A stretch of DNA of 64,000 bases from Antennarius striatus (taxonomy: Eukaryota; Chordata; Actinopteri; Lophiiformes; Antennariidae), in NCBI RefSeq assembly GCF_040054535.1, contig NC_090796.1, positions 9,195,001-9,259,000 of the forward strand, written 5' to 3'. Made by a program: the position numbers and the translations under genes. The notes below the pieces were generated by a model, which was given only the letters and a program-made list of their open reading frames with translations, had not been told where the DNA came from and did no database searches. Positions 38,155 through 57,256 of this stretch are shown here, piece after piece; position 1 is the first letter of the stretch; each line of letters starts with the position of its first letter.

Positions 38155-39749
38155 ATGGTGGATAACACTCCTTCCCCCATGCATGAGAGGGCCATCTATG
38201 GATTTGTTCTCTACCTTGCCTCACAGTTTGGCTTCTGTAAGTTAAATAATATTCCAGTGTTCCACAATTGAAATATTAAACAAATCTAATAAAAACAAGG
38301 CAGTCAGAGACTGCAGCATCCCAGGACTCACCCTGACCTATTTCCAGGGTAGGTCAGGGTACCCTGAAAATAGTACCTGACTATTGCATAACTTTTACCT
38401 TTCAGGGTAGGTCAAAGCTATGCACTAGCTTTGACTATTCTTGAAGATGTTTCGCCTCTCATCCAAGAGACTTCTTCAGTTCAAAGTCTCTTGAAGAAGT
38501 CTCTTGGATGAGAGACGAAAAGTCTTCAAGAACTTTCTTAACGTCCAGTGGATTGACTTAAACAGCTTTTGGACTTCCCATGTTCTAATATAAACCCAGG
38601 TAGATTACACAATAACATAATTAAATTTGACATCACTAATATTGTCGCATCTGACATCAGTACACTCTCATGGTAGGATGACCCACATAAATTGACTTCT
38701 TGCCATGAAATCCCATCCTTAGATTTTAGAGTCACATTGGTATGATTAGTAATTGGTTAAGATAAGGCAATTGTAGTTCACTATTTGCAGTTTCTGTTTA
38801 GAGTGTAGCTCTCTAATTTTTATAGGATATGCATAAAATATGCGACCTAACAAAATGAACACAGCATCAGCTACAGTTTGGTTTTTAAGTTGTAATCCTG
38901 TAGTATTTTTATTTGTTGTCTTGCAGGAGTGAATTGTCCTTAATCTCTATACTTTTATTGTCTGTCTTACCAGACATGGATTATTACAGTTTTTAGATCA
39001 TATATTTAAATATGGTAGATACAATGATGTGATCTTGGATTTTTTTCCAAAGCACTGTGGCCATTTGGTTTTTTACATGCATTTGCCTCAATGTTTGAAG
39101 GAAACATCTTGTAATTGGTGATACATAAAACCTCTTAGCTAATTCTCCCTTTTACTCTCTCCACAGTTCTATATTGCATATGGGCATTCATACCAGAGGA
39201 GTGGCTTCATTCAGTAGGACTGACTTACTGGCCTCAAAAGTAAGTAGAAAATGAAGATGAAAATGGTAGTTATGCAAAAATGAGTTAGCCCTCTGAATCT
39301 TTCACATGTTTTTATTTGCAGATATTGGGCTCTTGCTATGCCGATCTATCTGCTTGTTGCAATAACAATGTCATTTGTGTTGCTATTTGGAGTGAACATG
39401 ATCAACATAGCTCCACTCAGCTCTGTGGAAAATATCACAGGTGAGTATGCTGCTGTGGGCTAACAGTGAACTTTTGGTTAGGTGACATGTATGTCTGTTA
39501 ATATTACAAGTTCATATACGACTTCCATTTGCCCTACTGACATTATTGTACCTGCCAAGAAGGTTTTCTTTTGGAATTCTAAAACCCTTGATTATAAATT
39601 ATATCATTCTTGAATGTGTCCTTTCTGTTACAGACGTGTATGCACAAGGCCAGAGGACAGATGACTGCAATAAAGGTGGAATACCAGCCCTCCAGGATAT
39701 TTCCATCAGTGAAGTCAACCAAATGTTTTATTTGTCACCCAAACAGTAA
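38155..39749 (+). CDS. pigp: Phosphatidylinositol N-acetylglucosaminyltransferase subunit P (129 aa)
   Basis: Coding exons 38155-38236, 39167-39239, 39322-39440 and 39634-39749 sum to 390 nt. PIGP is a small ER membrane subunit of GPI-GlcNAc transferase, which carries out the first step of GPI-anchor synthesis with PIGA, PIGC, PIGH, PIGQ, PIGY and DPM2. The protein matches the family end to end: [20 protein letters not shown] with membrane segment 1, the conserved [20 protein letters not shown] loop (rendered here by its ends), a second hydrophobic segment ([17 protein letters not shown]), and the C-terminal [18 protein letters not shown] signature. The first coding exon is preceded by TTTTTCAG at 38151, so at least one 5' non-coding exon lies upstream. 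Introns carry mobile-element debris. Confidence 0.95.
38285..38440 (-). mobile_element. Partial, inverted Helitron-like copy 3
   Basis: The sequence here resembles the reverse complement of the 3' part of the 9607-10012 family (AAGGCAGT, GACTGCAGCATCCC, CACCCTGACCTA). It keeps a perfect 5-bp hairpin GCAGT-cagag-ACTGC. It ends in a palindrome, GTCAAAGCTA at 38411-38420 with its complement at 38426-38435. Rearranged and incomplete. Confidence 0.5.
38440..38530. repeat. 39-bp long hairpin, common fish repeat unit
   Basis: Arm 38440-38478 matches the reverse complement of 38492-38530 at about 36 of 39 positions, with a 13-nt spacer. The unit (TGAAGAAGTCTCTTGGATGA) is a motif I recognise as widely dispersed in teleost genomes. 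It lies in pigp intron sequence directly next to Helitron-like copy 3. Confidence 0.8.
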
Positions 39750-39993
39750 CAAGCGAAGTAATTTTAAATGGAGGTACAGCATAAGTGAAGCTTTTTTCAA
39801 GTCACTGTTTATTCTATACCTAGGAAAGGATTTATTTATACAGGTGCAGTGGAATATGGGGGCAAAGATGTACTGAATGACCTAATGCTTAGTACATGTG
39901 TGTCGTGCAAAATTATGTCCTATGTATTAATTACAGTAATACTGTATGTATGTCAAACCAAGCCGTGCATTGGATGAAAAATTATTGATATTT

Positions 39994-39999
39994 AATAAA
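39994..39999 (+). terminator. pigp: pigp polyadenylation signal
   Basis: AATAAA about 245 bp after the pigp stop codon, on the coding strand, with T-rich sequence downstream. Confidence 0.6.
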
Positions 40000-40395
40000 C
40001 TGCATACTTTTTATACATGTTATATGCAACGACGACACTTAAATGTAGTGTACAGTTTTTAGTAAGTGAATTAAGTCTATTTTTCACTTAAAAACACACA
40101 AGACCTAACAGCTTTTTGTTTGCATGAATGCTTTTAGATTCAAAACTTCTTTTCTAAACCCTTCTTATCAGTTTGACAGAAACCAGTATGTTTTCTTGAC
40201 CTGTTTTAAGAGTTCTTTTTTTTGTTTGTTTTTTGTGCAAGAAAACCAAACAAACTAAGGAAAAAAAGTTACTGCAAAGTAGATATTATCGTTAACAGAT
40301 GAAATCAGACTAAAAACTGGCGCAAATATAAGTACAGTATTCTTGAAACCAAAATGACTACAAATAAGGAGGTCCAAATACACGGAGTATACATG

Positions 40396-40403
40396 TCACG
40401 TGA
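40396..40403. promoter_or_regulatory. TCACGTGA palindromic E-box upstream of HARBI1-like gene
   Basis: A perfect 8-bp palindrome of the type bound by USF/MITF-TFE bHLH-zip factors, about 170 bp before the proposed ATG at 40577. The position suits a proximal promoter. Function is inferred only. Confidence 0.4.
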
Positions 40404-40576
40404 TCCGAGCTTGCGTTTGTTCGGCGTTTCTCTTCCAGTCCACAAGGTGGCGACATCACCGCGTGAAACATGAAGTGGACGCTCTCGGTTTGCTACTTCC
40501 TTCTGCTAATCTTCAGTCAACGGTGCCAAACAAGTTCTTGACGGTTTCGACGTTAGCGCGTCGCCGCGGGGACCAC

Positions 40577-41832
40577 ATGGCCTTCCCTCTGCCGGTGTGG
40601 CTGGCGGTCCAGGAGGAGCTCCTCGGACATGGCGGAGAGGACGACTGCGTTAGGAACTGTTTCGATGACTTCGACGACGAAGCATTGTTCGAGATGTTCC
40701 ACCTCACCAGACCCTGCCTGCTGTTCATCACGGACTACATTCGCGTCCGCATCAACAGCGTCGCTCCGAGGAAACGGGCGCTGAGCGCAGATGCTATGGT
40801 CATGGTGGCGCTCAACTATTTCGCGCACGGATTCTCCTCTGTCGCGATCCTGCGGAAAGCCGGGATCAGCATGACCGACTGCTCCGCGGTCATATGTTCG
40901 GTATCCGCGGTGATCGCGGAGATGTCCGATCAGTTTATCTCGTTCCCGCGAAGCCGGGAAGCCCAAGTCAGCGTCGCCTTGAAGACGGAGAAGATGTGCG
41001 GCATCCCAAACGTGCTGGGTGTCCTGTCGGCGGCTCACTTCAGAACCAGAGCCTCTCCGTACGACAAGCTCATGTTCTGGTCTTTTGTCAACCTTATGGG
41101 ATTTACGTCAGTCATGATTCAGATCATATGTGACTCCGATGGAAACATACTGAGTGCAGAAAAGTGTTGTGCGGGCAGCACCTTTGAGCAGGACTTGTGG
41201 GATTCTTCTTCCATGCGGAAAGAGATGGAGGAGGATCTACACAGACCCTACTGGGTTATTGGTAAGCAGAGCACCATGGACTGTTGCACGTGGATCTTAC
41301 ATCTGATGCTGTCACGATGGTTTCCTTGGAAACACTGAGGTTCTTAAACACTCTCCAAAATCGTCATGTTTAATCTGTTTCTGTCATGCTTCCTTGTCAT
41401 CCAGGTGGGAATGGCTACAACTTGAGTAAGCATGTTTTGACACCTGTGGCAGAACCTGCAAATGACAAGGAGATCCGCTTCAACGAGGCCCACGCTAAAA
41501 TCTACAGCATCATGCGGACGACGCTCGGCTCCATGAAGAGAAGATTTAGGTGTTTGATGCAACTCGGTTTTGCGCAAGAGGCATCATTGAGCAAACAGTC
41601 CAACATCATCAAGACGTGCTGCGTTCTGCACAACATCGCTAAGAAGTTTTCCGTCCCATCCCTGCCTGCAGATCTTAAAATCGAGCATCTAGATCCTGAA
41701 AAGCAGCGCCGAGGACGGATACCCACCGACCCTGAGGCCATACAGGCCAGACAGGAGCTCATCGATGGAAAATTATCCCTAGGGTCCAGTAATGAAGATG
41801 CACAGACTGAAGGAATCAGAGAGGTTGAGTGA
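40577..41832 (+). CDS. HARBI1-like domesticated Harbinger transposase, catalytic acids lost (370 aa)
   Basis: Two exons, 40577-41261 and 41405-41832, joined by a 143-bp GT-AG intron in phase 1; total 1113 nt with no internal stop. The whole length parallels HARBI1, from MAFPLPVWL (HARBI1 MAIPI) through an N-terminal helical region and the DDE_Tnp_4-type nuclease fold to a CCVLHNIA motif and an IQARQELI tail. By alignment from memory the DDE triad is gone: the first Asp is Ser151 (VLSAAHF against VVDCIHV), the second is Gly230 (VIGGNG against LLGDSS), and the Glu is Arg266 (SIMRTTL against SVIEKTF). A preserved frame with a lost active site suggests a host gene acting by binding. The ATG has a strong context (gaccacATGG). 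Exon 1 is CpG-rich, unlike its AT-rich surroundings. I do not know an established symbol. Confidence 0.82.
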
Positions 41833-42061
41833 ACAGATCTGGTGTTGTGTTTCTCTAGAAACCAGCGAGGCTCATCTACAAACTGACACTGAAAATACAG
41901 ACAGCTATGCAAAATTTAAACACACAGTCAGGTAGGGTTAAATACCGATGAGAAAATCATCTGGGATTTTTATCTAATTTGCAGACTTTTTTTAAAAAAA
42001 ATTTTTTGAGCACATGCCCTTATAACATGAACAAAAACAAACATTTGACACAATACATTTA

Positions 42062-42067
42062 AATAAA
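42062..42067 (+). terminator. Polyadenylation signal of HARBI1-like gene
   Basis: AATAAA about 230 bp after the stop codon at 41832. It lies 130 bp from the stop codon of the convergent phosphatase gene, so the two 3' UTRs probably abut or overlap. Confidence 0.55.
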
Positions 42068-42195
42068 ATATTTTGTACATTCAGAATATGACTGTTTTTT
42101 GTATTTACAATATATAACAAAATATAGCATACAGACTTTAAAATGAGTTTTTAATGAAGTGCATGAAAGACTGCCTGCAGGTCCGAAGTACTTCC

Positions 42196-51388
<9,193 letters not shown>

Positions 51389-52310
51389 CACTGTGTCAGT
51401 TTATTAAACTACATACAGTTTCTTCGTGCCTTAGTGGCCACAATATCCGATATAATTTTTTTTAAAGCTTTGTTGGCTTTTAATTCTCACCCATGTTCTT
51501 CTACATTAACATCTGGTTCCCACTCAAACTGGAAAGTGACGTGAATGGTTGCTTCTCCATTTGGCCTTATACAACCAGAAGAACCTTTGCCCCGCCTGTT
51601 ACTTCCTTATTAACGGTTAATGTTTGTCTCTTATAAGTTTATTGGTAGGGCTGTCATTGGTTTATTTGTGTCATATTCTTGTGATGTATGCTGTCATGCT
51701 TGTGACTCCCTGTGTACTTTTCTGATGTGTGATATACCAAAATGATTTCCTAGTTAAATTCACAGTCTAATCTCTGTGGTTGACGAGGTTTCTCAGAACA
51801 GTAGATAAAGCTACATAGCTATATTTACTTCTGGTTTTGTTTTTTTTACACCACTGTGAAGGCAGGGGTATTTACAGCTTCCTTGCACTTTAATTCCAAT
51901 GTGCTGTATGAGAAACTGTGAGAGAAAACATCATATATGTACTCTAAACAGAGCCTTATGCGTTTATGATCATAGATAAGCAATAAAAATAGTCTTATGC
52001 AGTCAATAAAAAAACAAGAAGTGGAACAGAACTATCAAAATCATAAAAAGCACATTCGTTCACCATTTATGCAAACATACAGCACTTTATTTGGTGCCTG
52101 TCTGCATGGTATTTTGCATTTTATCATGTTTTGTGACTTGTACTGTAAAGTTATTAACAAGTAAAATGTTTAACATGCTGTATTTATATATATATATATA
52201 TATATATATCATTAATCCACACAAACCTTAAACTTCATTACTTCATTAAAATTGCATTATGAGCATATGACAATAAATAACCCGCTCTTGGTTGGGTTAT
52301 GGGTGTAATT

Positions 52311-52442
<132 letters not shown>

Positions 52443-52450
52443 CTTACCTG

Positions 52451-52479
52451 AGGCTTACCTACCAGGGTCAGGTAAGCCT
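52451..52479. repeat. 10-bp perfect inverted repeat
   Basis: AGGCTTACCT at 52451-52460 and AGGTAAGCCT at 52470-52479 with a 9-nt spacer, directly after the CA microsatellite. Confidence 0.6.
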
Positions 52480-53522
52480 GTGTGTATTTTGAAAATGCAA
52501 AATGCACAGAACAGGAATTTATTTTCTAATTGGTTAGATGTAAGAGAAACATTTGAATACATAGAAACACTACTTTAAAATAGCTTTGCAGCACAAATAG
52601 GGATTGTAACTGCCCAGTTATTTTGTGGGTTTGAGAGAGGAGTCTCCAGTTCTGATGGAATGCACATTCTTGACATAATAACAGTTTCTGTTCCCTCATT
52701 TATTGGGCCTTCCAGATTTTCACCGACTGTGGACGTGCTGCATCTGACTTTTCTTGTCCACTCAACCATGATATTACACCACTTCCAAATCCACATCCAC
52801 AGGCTTCACATCTCTGCTCTCTGCTCACTCTGAATATTGTTCTTTGAAATCTTTGCTCTTGTGTTTCAGAGTTTGCTTTAACTGATCACTCTAGAACATT
52901 TGTGGTCACGTTTTTTTTAAAAATCTATTTGTTTTTCAAAATGAAAAAAAAAATCGATGTTAAAACTCCGGTTTTAACATCAGATCTATGGATTAGGTGT
53001 CATACCTCCTCTCAAACGAAGGGGGGCAGCAGAGGAAACACGAAAACAGAGAAACGCAGGAGCGAGCTAACAAGCTAACGCTAGCAGGAGGAGGGACGCT
53101 GTGTCCCCGTGTATAAACAAGATAAGGACGAGCACACGCCTGAAGAAGTGTGGTAACGTTATCCTCACAGACAGAGTAAGTAATAAAAACCCTGTTCTAT
53201 CTGCTATTATAACATTATTTAACTTTGGTTCTGCTGTGGGAGCGGTATTTTTGTTTTGTTGTTGACGAGCTAGCGTTACTAAATGTTAATGCTAACATTA
53301 GCTGCTTTGTGCGCAACTTTGGCAAGCTGACAGGTGTAGATGTCGTTTAGTGGTAGGTTTTAGATCTGCCAACAAACGAGCCTAAGTCTGTTTTGGATAA
53401 AGGACTTTATTATCGATGGAATTATCTTTATTCAATACGAAAAACCCGAATAGATCTTCAAACACGTCTCTCGCCAACAATATTTTACTCTAAAAGTCAC
53501 AACCCATGTAATATACTCGAAC

Positions 53523-53639
53523 CACGTGACTGCAGCCTGCGTTACTGACGCTGTTTCACAGCAGCTCCATAAAAGCCGCAAAAGGAAAGACGCGCAGGTC
53601 CAACTTCACTCCAGACAGGGGATCAAAGCCGTGCTGCAG
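53523..53639 (+). promoter_or_regulatory. Ferritin proximal promoter and 5' non-coding exon
   Basis: CACGTG at 53523-53528, a TATA-like ATAAAA at 53569-53574, and a leader ending CTGCAG before GTAAGA at 53640. With a TATA box there, transcription would start near 53600, leaving a leader exon of about 40 nt joined to the coding exon that starts at 53789. I looked for the iron-responsive element loop CAGTGN between 53000 and 53790 and found no CAGTG on the coding strand. Confidence 0.5.
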
Positions 53640-53790
53640 GTAAGAAGACTGTCTACTCCTAGCCAGAAGGACCACCTGTCTTCGATGTAGACCGTTTCTT
53701 TATTTCTGTGTTTAAAAAAGAACGAATTAATGTAAACTGGCGTTTATTTACATTACATCATGTTTTTGTTTTTGTTTTGTTTTTGCAGAA

Positions 53791-54756
53791 ATGCAGTCTG
53801 TGGTAAGACAAAACCTCCATTCGGACACCGAATTTGACATCAACAAACTGATCAACATCAAACTCAGTGCATCCTACACCTACCTTTCTCTGGTATAACT
53901 GCTGTGACGTTATTGTCAGTCTGGTTGTGTAATGGATTGTAATGGATTTTTCTTTTAAGTAAAGTAGTAGATAGTAGAAATCTTGTTTTGATTAATATCA
54001 GTGCTGAATTCACCTAAACTGTTCCTGTCATCCTTCCAGGGGATGTATTTTGACAGGGATGATGTGGCTTTGCCAAATTTCTCTGGTTTCTTCTTGGAGC
54101 GCTCCATGAAAGAGAGAGAACAGGCTGAGAAGCTTCTGGAGTATCAGAACATGAGAGGAGGCAGAATTCTGCTTCAGACTATTAACGTAAGTCCACATGG
54201 TTTGTTTGGGGGCTTTTATACTCTTCTTGGTATTCTTATTGACATATTGTAAATTATGCTCTAGAAGCCAACCAGGGAGGACTGGAGAGGTGGTCTGGAT
54301 GCAATGTCATTTTCGCTTAACTACCAGAAGTTCCTGAACACATGCATCCTAGATGTGCACAACAGAGCCAGCACCAACGTGGACCCCCATGTGAGTCTGT
54401 TTTTGTTGGATATGACTGTCACTTGAGCTAAGACTGCTGTTTAGTATCAAGAAAATAAATTATTTTTGATATAAGTTTAGTGTATATTGAATAAATTTAA
54501 TGTCAGGAGAATTTGAACCATGCCAAGTAGATTAAACATGAACTGTGCAATTTCCTGTGTAATATTGTTTTAAATAAATCTTAATCTAATCTATATTCTG
54601 TTGTAGCTGTCTGACTTCCTTGAGCAGCACTTCCTCACCGACAGCCATGACACCATTAAGAAGTTGGGTGATTACATCAGCAGCCTGACCCGGCTTACCT
54701 CATCTGAGACACACGGTGGTTTGGGAGAATATCTGTTTGATAAACACACTCTGTAA
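53791..54756 (+). CDS. Ferritin subunit with degraded ferroxidase centre (174 aa)
   Basis: Exons 53791-53892, 54040-54186, 54265-54390 and 54607-54756 sum to 525 nt, with the usual four-exon vertebrate ferritin structure and all junctions in phase 0. Ferritin subunits form the 24-mer iron-storage shell. Family motifs are clear: [57 protein letters not shown]. Against human H-chain numbering, ferroxidase ligands E27, H65, E107 and Q141 are Lys24, Gln62, Gln104 and Ser138 here, and E61 is Lys58; only E62 (Glu59) and Y34 (Tyr31) remain. The subunit should therefore not oxidise Fe(II) by itself and would act like an L chain in mixed shells. The L-chain nucleation glutamates are only partly kept (Glu54, Glu61, Glu64). 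No signal peptide. Human FTL lies in the same broad chromosomal region, but one-to-one orthology is not established. Confidence 0.93.
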
Positions 54757-57256
54757 GGCTCAATATGTCAGTTCAATAAGCTATATGTTTCAAAGATGCA
54801 TGAAGTAAAGAGGGCAACATCTCACACTCTGTATTCTCAGTGAAAATTACAAATACAGGTTACAATTTATCACAAGCTTCTTTCTTGTATCAGTGGTAAA
54901 AGGCAAAATAAGAAAACCTTAATACCTCAATTTTCCTTAAAAAACAGAACAGGAAAACTCCACCATACGGTGCTAAAAATTGCAATTTCACCACACTTTA
55001 TTATTTACAGTCATCATGTATCAAACATTCCATTGTCAAAAGTTTTAATCTTCAGATTTATTTTAATGAACACCATTGTGAGTATTTAGATTCAAAGATT
55101 TGTAATATTTTTGAAAAACCGAATAAAGTCTTCTTATGCTGCCATATTGTTTTTTGCTTTTTTTAACAGGCAGTTAAATTATTACAGCTGTCCAAAACAT
55201 AGTGTCTAGTCAGTCTTATCACTGTTTTCCAAAGGTCATGTCTGCACATATAGAACCCTGTAAATATATAGGGTATATGTACAGTATATATGGTGCAATG
55301 TTTGCTCAATGTTGGGAGGAAGTTTAAAGTTTAATGTTGTGCTACTAGGTTGCTTGCGGTTAAAATGACCGAGCAGATAATTGGAAAATTACATGTTTCT
55401 GGAAAGATAAGATACAGTTGTAGAAGTGTGTCTGCTGAGTGGATCACAGCCAGGCTGATGTCCGTTATATGCAGGCTGGTGACAGTGATGTAGCACTCTA
55501 AAAATGAAAAAAAATATACCGGTAAGATAAATTCTCAAAGAATGTCTTTGAACATGAGAATACGATAAAAGAGCACCAGCGACACTTTCATTTGTGTATA
55601 GCTCAACTCTTGAAATCTTGTGCATACCTTAAAGTTACAGGGTACTCTCAGGATTCTATTAATTAGCTTATCCAAGTGAACACAAAAGGAAAGTGTTGAC
55701 ATGTATCTAAGCCTACCATACTAGCCCTGCAGTAAATGTAGTAAAGCCTACCATGTTACATTTCTACGGCCATGTTAATATTTCTTATGCCATTCTGTTT
55801 CTGTCTGCTGTTTGAAGACAACTAAGGGTGTTTCATGCTGGATTGGAGCCACTGACGTCTCCAGATGTAGCAGTGCTCACACGTGGCAGCATGCGTGCGG
55901 ATTAGGGCTCACACTGCTGTCGGTACTGCTGTGTGTTTTGCACTGTAAATTGGTAAACCAAAGGATGCAGCATCCACTCAGGGAAAATTGCTGGTAGACT
56001 GACTGTGAGGACAGCTATGCTGAAGGGATTAGTGAAGGGGAGGATGCTCTACAATCTCCTCATTCTAATGGATAAATACAGCTGCCTTGTGTCATCAGTC
56101 TAATGAACGATCACCCCGTGCTCAAAGAGGAGTCCACTTCTTCAACATGTTTGACATGTTTAACATTCGAGTGGTATAATAAGAAAAGATAGTATTTTAT
56201 GTCTCTTGATTCAGAGGCCTGAAGCAATAGATTTGTTTTCAGCATTCTAATATTGAAAGGAGGGCTGGGGAGGATTAAATCACTACACCGCTAGTGTGAT
56301 TTGCCAGAGCGTTAGCTTTGATGGACAGTGTTCCAGCGAGCCTGCCAGTCAGTCAGCAGCGTACAGACGGAATGATGGGTTGGTGAGCGATCCCATACAC
56401 CAAAGAAACACAAGGAAGTCACTGAACTACAAGCTGCTCCAAAGCTCTATAGGATCAGATCAACAGGTAAGAAAAACAGACATCAGATTTGAAACAGTTT
56501 TAGCTAGGATGGCGTGCCTTTATTCTCTCTAATCCAGGGAGAAAATATTCCTTTTTTAAAAAAAAATAAAATTGTGTGTGTGTGCGTGTGTATATATATA
56601 TACTGTATATATGGTTATGTTTACTTATAAGCCATTTTATTCCAGATCCAAAAATACAGGTGGAAAAATGGGAAAGATATTCCCTATTTAAAATATATAT
56701 TTTACGTCATTTACAGTCTAACAATTTTTACTATATTAGTTTGTTAACTAGCACTTGCATAAACATCAAAATTGAAAATAAAGAGATTACAGATCCCCTC
56801 AACTTAGGCCATAATACACAGGACTCATTTGAAATAACTTAATGAACAATGTTAAAAAAAAAAAAAAAAGGTCCAAGACAGTAGAATAGATGGAGGAGAT
56901 AAACAGTGACTTTCTTTAAGCTTTAAGAGTCTGGGATGTTGGATTACTATTGTAGCGTCAGAGTTAAATCCAGTTACGGGTGGCGACACTGACTGGAGAA
57001 AAATGGGGATGGGACACAGTGAAAACATGAGGAATGGGGTGGACAGATGAGAGTAATGCAGGGATTAGGGTCAGCCATGTAGAGCATCTGGCTGGATGTC
57101 CTGCACTCATGCACTGTACCGGAGTGCATGAACATGAGGATTACACCCCCAGCATACACAGCTGTGTTATCTGTCAGAGTAAGGGCCAACGTAACAGAAA
57201 ACTTCAACTAGCACCACACAAATTGCTGATTTAATTCCGATGGTTTTACAGTTGTA
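54757..57256. other. Ferritin 3' region and syt5 5' region
   Basis: A ferritin polyadenylation signal AATAAA lies at 55122-55127. A plausible syt5 5' non-coding exon ends at 56466 (ATCAACAG before GTAAGA). The remaining sequence is AT-rich with no recognised coding exon. The syt5 coding exon begins after TTTTACAG at 57251. Confidence 0.45.

Noticed and set aside
40553-41038. 161-codon minus-strand frame opposite the HARBI1-like gene
   Set aside because: It is antisense to a CpG-rich coding exon, which tends to leave open frames, and it has no domain.
52990-53175. A separate non-coding gene start upstream of ferritin
   Set aside because: It has a good donor site but no evidence of its own gene, so it is noted only as a possible alternative leader exon.
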